Origin: Minisyncoccota bacterium
GTDB lineage: Bacteria > Patescibacteriota > Minisyncoccia > UBA6257 > GWB1-50-10
NCBI GenBank assembly: GCA_020059915.1
Contig: JAGVBB010000003.1
Span: forward strand, 1-40,919
DNA length: 40,919 bases
Direction: 5' to 3'
The position numbers and the translations under genes are program-made. Of this stretch, positions 15,027 through 23,898 are shown in pieces. The stretch's first letter is position 1. The number at the start of each line of letters is the position of its first letter. Below the pieces are notes generated by a model. It made no database searches, was not told where the DNA came from, and saw only the letters and a list, made by a program, of their open reading frames with translations.

Positions 15027-18000
15027 ATGAAACCAATGGAACAACCTCCAAAACCAAAAACACAAAAAGAAATAGATAGCGCCAAAAAAAAGATGGAGGA
15101 CACTTTTAGTCCAGAGTTGAAGCAAAAGATAGTTGATTTGAAAATCGGGGGGAAGACCAAAGAAGAAGAGGAAAGTGAAAATGATACCAACAAAACTCTA
15201 CTTGATAGTATTGAGCGGGGTTTGAGTAAAATGGGGAGGGATATGTCGAATATGGAGGTGATGAAAGGATACTCAGAAGAAGAGAGACAGGAACTGTTTG
15301 AGGATTATGATGAGCTCAAAAAAAAGAGAGATGAATTTAAAAAAGCTCAGGAGGAAATGTTTGGAGGGGAAGAAAAGAAAACAGATGATAAAGATGAAGG
15401 TAGTGTTTTGTGGCCGAAGGGTCGAGTGAATCTTGATGGAGAGAAGATAAAAATTACCGAGCAGGAAAATAAAGACAAAGATCCAGATGTACTACCACAT
15501 ACCGCACAATGGACCGGTGGTGTTGACGTTCCTCAGAGTAAAAAAGAGGAGACTCCAGAGTTTTATAATGAATTTTTAAATGAGGAAGATAATAAGTCTG
15601 TGCATAATCTTTCGATGTTGCATAAGATGATGAAAGATGGGGAGAGAGGGAATTCAGAGGAGGTTTCTTCAGAAAAAAAGGAAGAACAGAGTGATTTTGT
15701 AGATCATTTAATAAATAAAGCCGAAGAACGAACAGATTTTGTTGGGGAACAGAATCGCGGTCCTAGTAGAGTGGAGCAAAACACTAGCGGGGAGCAACCA
15801 GTAAATAGAGAGGGGGCACAAAATATTGTGCAAGAAGTAGAGCCTCCAGTTATTCTTCACGAAGAACCAAGCGTGGGAGAGGTTCCAGAACAACAAACTC
15901 AAGAAACACAGCCGCCCGTTGCTGCGGTTGCTCAAGAAATAAGGAATGTTGCTCCCGCTATTCAAAGAGTAGAAAGAGGAGAAAAGAAGGAATATACACC
16001 AGATCAGGCGCGTAAAGCATTAGATATTCTCTGCGGTAATGCTGATTTTTCGCTTGTTACCTATAATGCAAGTTCTGAAGATCGAGAGCTGCTTTCTGGT
16101 ATCCTAAAAAAAGATTGGAATCTTATTTCTCCTGCTGATAAAGAAAAGATTCTTCCCGTTATTGAAAGAACATTTACTCAACGAGTTGTAGATAAAGCAT
16201 TGGAGCTTCATGGAATTAGAGATGCACGGGAGGCGGTTCGTCAGGATGTTTTAGCTCACGCAAAAGAGAAAGGACTTTCTTATGAAGACTCATTAAAGGT
16301 AATGAAGAGCAAACTTCGTGAGGGTAATCGATCGTATGCGACGCTTGAACAAAGCAATCGATTTGAACCGACACTCATTGAGTTAAAAAAATTGATGCTT
16401 AAAGATAAGGCGGCGGCGCTTGAAGAAGAATTCAGGGGACATGGATATTCATCTGAAAAAATTGATGCACTCCTTGTGGAAAAACTGGTTACTGGTGAGA
16501 AGCAGAGGATTTTTGATGAAAAGAAGGGTGAGTATGTATATGCAGAGGGATCTAATTCATATGAACAATTACTTCTTAAGATGGTGTTTCGTGAACAACA
16601 GGTTGATCAGCGAAAAGTAGAAGAGATCTATGAGGCAGAGAGTATGAAACATCCTGGAGTGTTTCGAAAGACGATGAATCAACTCGCAAAAATTCCAAGA
16701 CCATGGCGCTCTGCAATTATTGGTGCAACCATTGCTGGTGGAGGATTAACTTTTGGTTTGGGAGCAGGGACAGCTGCAGCAATGTCTGTTCCATTATATC
16801 TTGGATATAGAGCCGTTCGTTCAATAACAGGAGGAACATTTGGTTATTATCTTCAGAAGTGGGCAGGAGAGAAAATTGTTGATGCGGCGTATACAAGTGA
16901 TATTCGGAAAGCATATAAAGACACTGTTGAAACGGGTGGAGATATTATGAGTCAAAGTGATCAACTGAAACAAATGGTATTGGAGAGAGATTTTGATTCA
17001 TTTGCAGAAAAAAATTATGAGTATGGGAAAATACTTGATGAACAGTTTAGGAAAAAGGAGGCAGTGGCAAATAAATACAGAACATGGAATCGTCGCTTTA
17101 TGACCTTGGTGACTGGTGTTGTAGGAGGAAATCTTGGTGCACAACTTATTGATGCGGGTGCTGATGCGGCTATGGGGGCTATTGGAGGAATCGGCGCAGT
17201 TGAACAGGCGACTGGAGGAGCAAGAGGTGGAACACATATACCAGAATCTCCGTCTATAAAGGGAACTGAGTTTGCTACCGCAGGAAAGGGTGACTCTGTT
17301 TGGACTCTCATTGAAGAAAATTCTGAAAAAAATATAAAAGGATTTGGTGATTTAAATGAGGCGCAAAGAACCTATTTTGTTGACCACTTAAAAGATCAGG
17401 TTACCTCAAATCCAGGAAAATTTGGACTTGAGAATGCCGATCAAATAAAGATTGGATATGGAAAAGAACTACAATCGTTATTTGAAAACAATCAGGATAT
17501 TCAAAATGCATTGGAATCTGCAAGACATCTTACAAAAGAACAGATGGAAAGCATCTTGCAATCAAATGCATCACAGAGAGCGGCACTATTTGAATCAGCT
17601 CGACATATTAAACCAACACTCGTGCCTGATGAGGTTGTTCCTCCTACGCCAGAAGATATAGTTGAACATAGTGAAACTATTCCTGTTGCGGGAGTGGATG
17701 CATATGGAGTTGAAACAACAAAAGAAATCCCCGCAGATTTAATGCAAAATAAAGAACTTGCTCAGGCGTACTTGAATTACAAAGGAAATCCAAACTTTAT
17801 TGAAGGAAGTCAGTCACAAGAATGGGCACAGGGAAGTGGTGCAGAACATTTGGTCAAACTCAGCGAACAACACCCAGAATATCTTAAAATCGATGCGGTT
17901 CGAGAAGCACTCCGTGAAATTCATACAAACAACCTTGTTGATGAACTTCATGAAGGCGGAGCATTTAAATTTTTGAATAGTGCAGATTCCGAGGATTTAC

Positions 18001-18404
18001 TTCGTGAAACCACAGGGCTTGCGAGAACATATGGGCTTGATACATATCGTGCACAATCATTTTCAGATTTCATCGCACAGGGGAATGAAATGAATGAGCA
18101 AACATTCACACAATTTACCGACCCAGATACAGGATCGTTTATTCCGAGTAATTTTGAGGATGCTATAAAACATTTTCATGAACTTGAGGTAATTACCACT
18201 CCTCCAGAAATTCCTGATGGACAGCTTTCATCAGCATGGGAGCCACGATTACTTTCGGTAAATGGAGCAGATCCTATTGTCGGACTTGTCCGTCAAAGCG
18301 CTCCAGATATATTTGAATATAGAACACCAACAGGGCTTGTAGATTCAGGTGTTTCTAAAGATGTAATTGAGAAGTTTATCGTAAAACCACCAAGCGCACA
18401 ATAA
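15027..18404 (+). CDS. Very large membrane-associated protein with possible LysM-like segment
   Basis: 1125 aa, the longest gene here; not recognised as a whole. Residues 1-320 are acidic, Pro/Gln/Glu-rich and probably disordered. About 325-560 is a charged helical region. A first hydrophobic, Gly/Ala-rich segment lies near 562-597 (AIIGATIAGGGLTFGLGAGT...) and a second near 689-722. At about 753-830, GKGDSVWTLIEENSE and, later, ENADQIKIGYGKELQSL resemble the start and end of LysM-type repeats, with a longer insert than usual. The last 250 residues are predicted soluble. Co-transcribed with DUF5663. A cell-surface or secretion-related structural role is possible but unproven. Confidence 0.7.
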   Translation: MKPMEQPPKPKTQKEIDSAKKKMEDTFSPELKQKIVDLKIGGKTKEEEESENDTNKTLLDSIERGLSKMGRDMSNMEVMKGYSEEERQELFEDYDELKKKRDEFKKAQEEMFGGEEKKTDDKDEGSVLWPKGRVNLDGEKIKITEQENKDKDPDVLPHTAQWTGGVDVPQSKKEETPEFYNEFLNEEDNKSVHNLSMLHKMMKDGERGNSEEVSSEKKEEQSDFVDHLINKAEERTDFVGEQNRGPSRVEQNTSGEQPVNREGAQNIVQEVEPPVILHEEPSVGEVPEQQTQETQPPVAAVAQEIRNVAPAIQRVERGEKKEYTPDQARKALDILCGNADFSLVTYNASSEDRELLSGILKKDWNLISPADKEKILPVIERTFTQRVVDKALELHGIRDAREAVRQDVLAHAKEKGLSYEDSLKVMKSKLREGNRSYATLEQSNRFEPTLIELKKLMLKDKAAALEEEFRGHGYSSEKIDALLVEKLVTGEKQRIFDEKKGEYVYAEGSNSYEQLLLKMVFREQQVDQRKVEEIYEAESMKHPGVFRKTMNQLAKIPRPWRSAIIGATIAGGGLTFGLGAGTAAAMSVPLYLGYRAVRSITGGTFGYYLQKWAGEKIVDAAYTSDIRKAYKDTVETGGDIMSQSDQLKQMVLERDFDSFAEKNYEYGKILDEQFRKKEAVANKYRTWNRRFMTLVTGVVGGNLGAQLIDAGADAAMGAIGGIGAVEQATGGARGGTHIPESPSIKGTEFATAGKGDSVWTLIEENSEKNIKGFGDLNEAQRTYFVDHLKDQVTSNPGKFGLENADQIKIGYGKELQSLFENNQDIQNALESARHLTKEQMESILQSNASQRAALFESARHIKPTLVPDEVVPPTPEDIVEHSETIPVAGVDAYGVETTKEIPADLMQNKELAQAYLNYKGNPNFIEGSQSQEWAQGSGAEHLVKLSEQHPEYLKIDAVREALREIHTNNLVDELHEGGAFKFLNSADSEDLLRETTGLARTYGLDTYRAQSFSDFIAQGNEMNEQTFTQFTDPDTGSFIPSNFEDAIKHFHELEVITTPPEIPDGQLSSAWEPRLLSVNGADPIVGLVRQSAPDIFEYRTPTGLVDSGVSKDVIEKFIVKPPSAQ

Positions 18405-18416
18405 AAAATTTTTACT

Positions 18417-18456
18417 AATAAAATGCCGCTAGTTCATTGACTGGCGGTATTTTATT
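18417..18456 (+). terminator. Terminator after the 1125-aa gene
   Basis: AATAAAAT-CCGC-AG pairs with CT-GCGG-ATTTTATT around an 8-nt loop, ending in a T-rich arm. Confidence 0.75.
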
Positions 18457-18515
18457 ACTGGACAAATAGGTACAATTATTATAAAATAATTTCAGTATAT
18501 TAAATTGGAGTGAAT

Positions 18516-19205
18516 ATGAAAGTATATATGGAGCAAGTATATGAAAAAATAAATCGTTTACTTGGAGATGTAATTCGTCCGGGTGCGTTATGGGCACGAA
18601 ATTGGATACAAAAACGTCGAAATCTTCGTGCTGATAGAAAAGAAAGATTCATTGCAGGTCTTTTGAATTTTAAAATTCAAGGAGAAGAGGTGGTAAATGT
18701 TCCAAATTTTTTCTCATTACTCCGTCCGTTCTTAGTTTTAATTGCAGTAATTATGGATTTGTATGCCGTTCCACAATATTTTACTCTTTCAATAATTGCT
18801 ATCGCCTTGGCAACTGACAAGGTTGACGGTGCGTGGGCAGAAATTGATGGGAAAACAGCGTTTGGGGCATTTCTTGATCCTATTTGTGATAAAATCTCTC
18901 TTTTTATCATTGCAATTTATTTTTTTGATCGCATACATTATTGGATTATTTTTCCACTATTAACCATTGAGGTTATGTTGTTTATCATTGCCCTTGTCGG
19001 ATTTTTTCTTCAAGGTACACAGAAAAAAGAACGAACGGATTTCAGATCAAATATTTTTGGAAAGGTGAAGTTTTTTATTCAATCTCTTGGAATTATTGCG
19101 ATTGCAATTCAATTTATTGATGTTGCAAATTATTTATTTTTATTTTCAATCTTATTTGCAGTTGTTAGTATTGCAGTTAAGGTATATACATTGGCAAAGC
19201 CCTAG
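18516..19205 (+). CDS. CDP-alcohol phosphatidyltransferase family protein
   Basis: Integral membrane enzyme family joining a CDP-lipid to an alcohol in phospholipid synthesis (PgsA-like). I place the start at ATG 18516 or 18510; the ATG at 18516 begins MKVYMEQV and a GGAG lies upstream, but both are close and 18510 is equally possible. About 230 aa. VNVPNFFSLLRPF is the usual first motif, then DKVDGAWA...GAFLDPICD (about 105-130) is the catalytic D-x2-D-G...G-x3-D-x3-D signature with all four Asp. The canonical Arg after the Ala of DGxxAR is absent, with the spacing one residue shorter. Four to five membrane helices. Its stop lies in a terminator stem. Confidence 0.82.
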   Translation: MKVYMEQVYEKINRLLGDVIRPGALWARNWIQKRRNLRADRKERFIAGLLNFKIQGEEVVNVPNFFSLLRPFLVLIAVIMDLYAVPQYFTLSIIAIALATDKVDGAWAEIDGKTAFGAFLDPICDKISLFIIAIYFFDRIHYWIIFPLLTIEVMLFIIALVGFFLQGTQKKERTDFRSNIFGKVKFFIQSLGIIAIAIQFIDVANYLFLFSILFAVVSIAVKVYTLAKP

Positions 19206-19218
19206 ATTAGGGCTTTTT
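19196..19218 (+). terminator. Terminator overlapping the phosphatidyltransferase stop codon
   Basis: AAAGCCCTA / TAGGGCTTT (9 bp, 3-nt loop) followed by a T-rich run. Confidence 0.88.
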
Positions 19219-19262
19219 ATTTTATTGAATATTATTCAAAAATATTGCAGAATATAGACATT

Positions 19263-20588
19263 ATGGGAATTGTAGAACCAACATTGCCAGGGGGATTCAA
19301 AGACTATTTGCCGGAAGACATGATTCCGCGTCAAAGGCTTTTTGATGGAATTCGTACTGTTTTTGAGCGGTTTGGTTTTGTTCCATTAGATACGCCGTGT
19401 GTAGAACGTGCGGAAATATTAACTGGTGGGGATGCGGAGTTCCAAAAACAGATTTTTTATGTATCGCAACCAGGAGGCGAAAAAGAGACAACCGCCTTGC
19501 GTTTTGATCTTACAGTTCCATTAGCTCGCGTTGTTGCATCATATGGAGACAAGATCCAGCGTCCGTTTCGCAGGTATCAGATTGGACGATTGTGGCGTGG
19601 AGAGCGTCAGCAAGCGGGGAGATATAGAGAGTTTGCACAATGTGATGCAGATATTGTTGGAGTTTCCAGTATGCGTGCTGATGCGGAAATCATTGCGCTT
19701 ATGGATGCTTTGATGACTGAGCTTGGTTTTAAAAAATTTCTTATTCGAATAAACAATAGAAAGATTCTTAATGGATTGTCCTCATATGCATCTTTTGATC
19801 AAGAAAAAATAAATATTGTTATTAGAATCATTGATAAACTTGATAAACAGGATTGGGGTGACATAGAAAAGGAGCTTATAGAGAAAGCATTGTTAGATAG
19901 CAAACAGATTGAAAAGATAAAGAAATTCACAGGAATCAAGAGTGAGAATCAAGAAGATATATTAAAAACTTTAGAGAGTCTCTTTAATGGTGTGTCGATT
20001 GCTCAAGAAGGAATTTCGGAGCTTAGAGAAATTATGAATTATCTTGATGCCATGGGAGTTTCGCGTTCCTCCTGGATGTTTGACCTTTCTGTTGCTCGTG
20101 GACTCGGCTATTACACCGGTCCAGTATTTGAAACGCAATTACTCGATTTAAAAGAAATTGGAAGTGTGTTTTCTGGTGGGCGATATGATGATTTGGTATC
20201 AAGATTTAGCAAACAGCATGTTCCCGCAGTCGGGGCATCATTGGGAATTGATCGATTATTTTCTGCTATGGAAACGCTTGGGCTTGTTGAGAAAAAACGA
20301 GGCGTTGTTCAGGCACTTGTTTTGAATTTCGAACCAAAGGCAGAAATGAGAGTTTTGCAGGTTGTTTCAGTATTAAGAAAAAAAGGTATTAATTCTGCTT
20401 TGTATCAAGGACAGGAAAATACATTAAAGGGACAACTTTCATTTGCGGTTAAAGAAGAAATTCCATTTGTTGTTATTATTGGTGAGGAAGAACTTAGTGA
20501 AAATCTTGTGCTTACAAAAAATCTTGCAACACGAGAACAGACAAAAGAGACGCTCGACGAGTGTATTGAGCGGATTGTGCGGGGATAG
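19263..20588 (+). CDS. hisS: Histidyl-tRNA synthetase
   Basis: Charges tRNA-His with histidine; class II synthetase. The ATG at 19263 (MGIVEPTLPGGFKDYLP) fits the family N-terminus better than the TTG at 19245. 441 aa. Motif 1 region about 14-50, motif 2 RRYQIGRLWRGERQQAGRYREFAQCD (pieces at about 107-132), histidine-specific ARGLGYYTGPVFE (about 281-293) and motif 3 SGGRYDDL...VGASLGIDRL, then the C-terminal anticodon-binding domain. The acceptor, tRNA-His(GTG) at 35672-35744, has an unusual elbow. Dihydrouridine synthase gene follows after 5 nt. Confidence 0.95.
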   Translation: MGIVEPTLPGGFKDYLPEDMIPRQRLFDGIRTVFERFGFVPLDTPCVERAEILTGGDAEFQKQIFYVSQPGGEKETTALRFDLTVPLARVVASYGDKIQRPFRRYQIGRLWRGERQQAGRYREFAQCDADIVGVSSMRADAEIIALMDALMTELGFKKFLIRINNRKILNGLSSYASFDQEKINIVIRIIDKLDKQDWGDIEKELIEKALLDSKQIEKIKKFTGIKSENQEDILKTLESLFNGVSIAQEGISELREIMNYLDAMGVSRSSWMFDLSVARGLGYYTGPVFETQLLDLKEIGSVFSGGRYDDLVSRFSKQHVPAVGASLGIDRLFSAMETLGLVEKKRGVVQALVLNFEPKAEMRVLQVVSVLRKKGINSALYQGQENTLKGQLSFAVKEEIPFVVIIGEEELSENLVLTKNLATREQTKETLDECIERIVRG

Positions 20589-20593
20589 AACCT

Positions 20594-21583
20594 ATGCCAA
20601 AAGGTTTTTGGAAGACACTCAAAACACCATTTGTTGCTATTGCACCAATGGCGAACGTTACCGATGTTGCTTTTCGATCGGTACTTATTAAGTATGGAAG
20701 ACCAGATGTGATGTGGACAGAGTTTGTCTCCGCAGATGGGCTTTGTGATATACGGGGAAGAGAAAAACTTCTCCATGATTTACAGTTTTCAAAAAAAGAA
20801 CGTCCCATTGTTGCTCAAATATTTTCCTCAAATCCAGAACATATATACCAAGCAACAACATTGGTGGTATCACTTGGATTTGATGGTGTTGATATCAATA
20901 TGGGATGTCCAGACAAGGCAGTGATTCGCCAGGGTGCTGGAGCCGCACTTATCAATGATCCAAAACGAGCTATTGAAATAATTAATGCAGCACAACGTGG
21001 TGCGGGGAAAATTCCTGTATCTGTTAAAACAAGAATTGGATATTCACGGAATGATATTGAAACATGGATGCCAATATTAGCAGAATCGAATCTTGATGCT
21101 ATTACCATACACGGAAGAACAAAAAAAGAGATGTCGAAAGCCCCCGCTCATTGGGATTTAATCAAACGTTCTGCTGAAATTATACGATCATTGAATACCA
21201 AAAAAACCTGTCCAATCATTTTGGGGAATGGTGACGTTCAAGATAGATATGAGGCGGTGGAGAAAGCAAAAGAGTTTGGGGTAGATGGCGTTATGATCGG
21301 TAGGGGGATATTTTCAAATATATATGCATTTAGAAAACGAAAAAAAGAATTAACGCCATTAGATAGAATATCAATCTTGTCCTACCATATTTCTCAATTT
21401 GAGAACATGTATATAGGTGACACATCATTAAGAATAAAACGATATGACTACCTCAAGAAATTTTTTAAAATTTATATCTCCGATTTCAATGGGGCGAAAG
21501 AGATTCGGATTCAACTTATGAATACAAAGAACGCAGATGAGGCAAGAAAGATTATCAAACATATAACAGTTGACACAAACTAA
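20594..21583 (+). CDS. dusB: tRNA-dihydrouridine synthase
   Basis: FMN enzyme that reduces uridine to dihydrouridine in the tRNA D-loop using NADPH. 329 aa. TIM-barrel start VAIAPMANVTDVAFR (15-28), catalytic Cys105 in INMGCPDKAV, KTRIGY, TIHGRTKKEM (His and Arg of the active site), GNGDV and DGVMIGRGIFSNIY phosphate-binding motifs, then the C-terminal helical domain. DusB-like by overall layout, but subfamily (A/B/C or CPR-specific) is not certain. Begins 5 nt after hisS, so the two tRNA genes are one operon. Confidence 0.88.
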   Translation: MPKGFWKTLKTPFVAIAPMANVTDVAFRSVLIKYGRPDVMWTEFVSADGLCDIRGREKLLHDLQFSKKERPIVAQIFSSNPEHIYQATTLVVSLGFDGVDINMGCPDKAVIRQGAGAALINDPKRAIEIINAAQRGAGKIPVSVKTRIGYSRNDIETWMPILAESNLDAITIHGRTKKEMSKAPAHWDLIKRSAEIIRSLNTKKTCPIILGNGDVQDRYEAVEKAKEFGVDGVMIGRGIFSNIYAFRKRKKELTPLDRISILSYHISQFENMYIGDTSLRIKRYDYLKKFFKIYISDFNGAKEIRIQLMNTKNADEARKIIKHITVDTN

Positions 21584-21643
21584 GTTATGTGTAATAATGA
21601 AAATCCAACTGATTATTTACCAATTTAATAGTAGGAGTTAGTA

Positions 21644-21958
21644 ATGAATGACAAATCATTCGCAATGCAGGCACTTGTTCAACTTCATTTAGATTCTTCT
21701 CTTTTAACAAATAAGAGAAACTTGAAGCTTAGAAAAAGACTTATAGAACAGTTTGGCGCTGAGGATACGCACTTAGTTGTAAAAGTTATCAATCTTCCAG
21801 AGGAAGATATTATCAGCAACGGACATCCACAGAAGATCGTTTTCAATATAAACGGAAAGGAAAAGATCTTTAGTGGTGTGTATTTTAAAAGATACGTACC
21901 AAAACAAACACCGCCACACCTGCAAGCATATGAGGATATGTGTAAAAAAAAAGAATGA
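21644..21958 (+). CDS. Conserved-looking hypothetical protein
   Basis: 104 aa, not recognised. Soluble, with an N-terminal helical region (LVQLHLDSSLLTNKRNLKLRKRLIEQFG) and a C-terminal part predicted as strands (HLVVKVINL...IVFNINGKEKIFSGVYFKRYVP). Good start evidence: AGGAG lies 7 nt before the ATG. It is one of few genes outside 33-36 kb with a clear Shine-Dalgarno. Followed by a strong terminator; no functional context. Confidence 0.7.
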   Translation: MNDKSFAMQALVQLHLDSSLLTNKRNLKLRKRLIEQFGAEDTHLVVKVINLPEEDIISNGHPQKIVFNINGKEKIFSGVYFKRYVPKQTPPHLQAYEDMCKKKE

Positions 21959-21969
21959 TAAAATGAGTA

Positions 21970-21999
21970 CCCCGCGCAGGAAGCGCGGGTTTCTTTTTT
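21970..21999 (+). terminator. Rho-independent terminator
   Basis: CCCGCGC / GCGCGGG hairpin with a 5-nt loop followed by TTTCTTTTTT. Confidence 0.92.
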
Positions 22000-22025
22000 A
22001 TCTCGATTCAGGGTAGTATGTGTAT

Positions 22026-22718
22026 ATGCGGATTCAAAAATATTGTTCTGAAAAGGGGTTGTGCTCACGAAGAGAGGCAGAAGATTATATACAGCGCGGA
22101 TATGTGAAGGTAAACGGAAAGGTTGTGAGAGAAATGGGAGTGCAGATTGATCCAGAAAAAGACAAAATTCAATTGGAAATTCCAAAAAGGATTATTGAAA
22201 AGCAGGAAAAAATAACCGTATTATGTTACAAGCCCCGTGGTTATACGTGTACAAAGTCACGTGAGGAGGGGCCAAGTATTTTTGATCTGTTCCCTGCCTG
22301 GTCAAAATTAAATACTGTGGGAAGATTGGATAAGGAAAGCGAAGGGATAATACTACTTTCAAATGATGGGCGAGTTACCAAGGCGGTTACTGGAGAAGAT
22401 CATACGATTGAGAAAGAATACGAGGTTGATGTGCGCGAAGAGATATCACAGGACAAACTTAATATGCTTAGTAGGGGGGTGCTTATTGATGATATAAAAA
22501 CGCTTCCTTGTGTTACCAAGTTGGTAGGAACACACAAATTTCGCATTACTTTAAGAGAGGGGAGAAAGCATCAGATACGACGCATGGCTGATGTTGTACA
22601 ATGGACTGTTACCAAATTAAAGCGAGTACGGATTGGTGCACTTACAGGACGGGGGCTTGAGCCGGGCAAGGGAAGAATTTTGAGTGAAAAAGAAGTTCGA
22701 GAAATTATCAAAGTATAA
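22026..22718 (+). CDS. RsuA/RluB-family pseudouridine synthase
   Basis: Makes pseudouridine in rRNA. Start taken at ATG 22026 (MRIQKYCSEKG) because the S4 domain begins there and TAGTAT ends exactly 6 nt before it; the GTG at 22020 would fall in between. 230 aa. S4 RNA-binding domain about 1-50 (RIQKYCSEKGLCSRREAEDYI), catalytic motif GRLDKESEG with Asp102, and the EGRKHQIRRM motif near 180-190. The family includes RsuA (16S U516) and RluB (23S U2605); the target is not fixed here. Confidence 0.9.
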   Translation: MRIQKYCSEKGLCSRREAEDYIQRGYVKVNGKVVREMGVQIDPEKDKIQLEIPKRIIEKQEKITVLCYKPRGYTCTKSREEGPSIFDLFPAWSKLNTVGRLDKESEGIILLSNDGRVTKAVTGEDHTIEKEYEVDVREEISQDKLNMLSRGVLIDDIKTLPCVTKLVGTHKFRITLREGRKHQIRRMADVVQWTVTKLKRVRIGALTGRGLEPGKGRILSEKEVREIIKV

Positions 22719-22741
22719 AAAATTGAGTATACTTATTAGAT

Positions 22742-23608
22742 ATGAGAGGTTTTTTTAGTGGAAGCGGATTTGAATCGCGTTCTTTGAACAGCGTTTCTTT
22801 TGAACAGGGTGTGCAACAGGCAAGAAATATTATTCAAAAGAAGTCCGTGCCATACGAAAAATTTGAATCGATTTTTGGAGAAGAATCCATTCGTGCTGAT
22901 AAGGCACACGTTGCAAATCTCAAAGAGCAGTTTAAAAAGGGAAAAAAAGTTGATGAGTATGGATCAAATTGTGGAACGATATTTGAGGCAATTCTCCATA
23001 TGCGTTTGGAGAAGGGAGATTGGGTGGACGGAGTAAAGGCAACAAAACCAAATGAGTTTGATGACTTTGTGCATGGAATTGACGAGGTTGTTCAGATAAT
23101 AAACCCGGAGACAAAGAAAGAGGATGCAATTTTTGCGATCGACGCCCTTACTGTTGGTGGTGGTCTGCTCAATGTCGGTATTGAAAAGAAAATGAACCGT
23201 ATAGAAAATGACATTAAAATGGGACGTCTTTCAGAGATTAAGTACTTTCTTGATGAGGAGACGGGGAGGGTTGGAATAAAAGACATACCAAAAGTGGTAA
23301 TTGCCGCAGGAATACATACGATACAAGAATTAAATGAATCGTGGATGGAAAAAGATATGGATGAGATAAGAAAGCATCCATTACAAATTCAGATACTAGA
23401 ACAAATTATTGAACAGTCAGGAATTATTAGTTCTTTTGCTGAAAGAAATGATAGAGAAGAAATTGCAGAAAAATACAGAGCTATATATACATGGGCAAAA
23501 AAGAAATTAGCAGAAAGAACAAGAGTTATGCGTTCTGATTGGAATGATAATGGTTCGTCGGTAATTTCAAACGCCCTATATCCTTTTAAAGAGATAAAAA
23601 CTCATTAG
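22742..23608 (+). CDS. Conserved CPR hypothetical, possible PD-(D/E)xK nuclease fold
   Basis: 288 aa, predicted soluble. I recall similar proteins as common in CPR genomes but no name is established. The core runs TIFEAILHMRL (E82), FVHGIDEVVQI (D114), AIFAIDALTV (D134), GIEKKMNRIENDI (K149/K150), a charge pattern like the E...D...(D/E)xK metal site of restriction-type nucleases; this is an inference from pattern only. Later, IPKVVIAAGIHTIQELNESW and HPLQIQILEQIIEQ are further conserved-looking blocks. TATACT ends 8 nt before the ATG. A 47-codon membrane ORF begins right after its stop. Confidence 0.65.
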   Translation: MRGFFSGSGFESRSLNSVSFEQGVQQARNIIQKKSVPYEKFESIFGEESIRADKAHVANLKEQFKKGKKVDEYGSNCGTIFEAILHMRLEKGDWVDGVKATKPNEFDDFVHGIDEVVQIINPETKKEDAIFAIDALTVGGGLLNVGIEKKMNRIENDIKMGRLSEIKYFLDEETGRVGIKDIPKVVIAAGIHTIQELNESWMEKDMDEIRKHPLQIQILEQIIEQSGIISSFAERNDREEIAEKYRAIYTWAKKKLAERTRVMRSDWNDNGSSVISNALYPFKEIKTH

Positions 23609-23752
23609 ATGAAACATAATGTCATTTTGCTCATCGTGACTATATTACTTCTATTTGTGACTGCATTGGTGCAATGGAATTTTTATTTTTGGATTGTATG
23701 GATACTATTTTTTATTGTTGTAGCATATTGGTATCGGTCGAAAAAAATATAA
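23609..23752 (+). CDS. 47-aa hydrophobic small membrane protein
   Basis: Starts at the base after the upstream stop codon. Two hydrophobic stretches (about 4-22 and 25-41) rich in Trp/Phe and a basic end RSKKI give a plausible two-helix membrane peptide with positive-inside tail. No family recognised. No Shine-Dalgarno; it depends on readthrough of the previous message. Small ORFs of this size need independent support. Confidence 0.45.
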   Translation: MKHNVILLIVTILLLFVTALVQWNFYFWIVWILFFIVVAYWYRSKKI

Positions 23753-23780
23753 AAGGAATTTAATTCCTATCTCTAACAGT

Positions 23781-23861
23781 ATGAAATTATTTGGAAGAAT
23801 ATTTATTGTTATTTGTGCCATTGTCTGTATAGGTGGTATTGTAGTGTTTTTATTCTTATAG
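23781..23861 (+). CDS. 26-aa single-helix membrane peptide (tentative)
   Basis: MKLFGRIFIVICAIVCIGGIVVFLFL: basic start followed by one hydrophobic helix. It is preceded by a small AGGAAT/ATTCCT palindrome (about 23755-23770) and followed directly by a terminator, which fits a short expressed unit. Could equally be chance. Confidence 0.3.
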   Translation: MKLFGRIFIVICAIVCIGGIVVFLFL

Positions 23862-23863
23862 AC

Positions 23864-23892
23864 AAAAAAACCGCCTGTATCGCGGTTTTTTT
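23864..23892. terminator. Bidirectional terminator
   Basis: AAAAAAACCGC / GCGGTTTTTTT with a 7-nt loop between convergent units. Confidence 0.88.
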
Positions 23893-23898
23893 GTTTGC

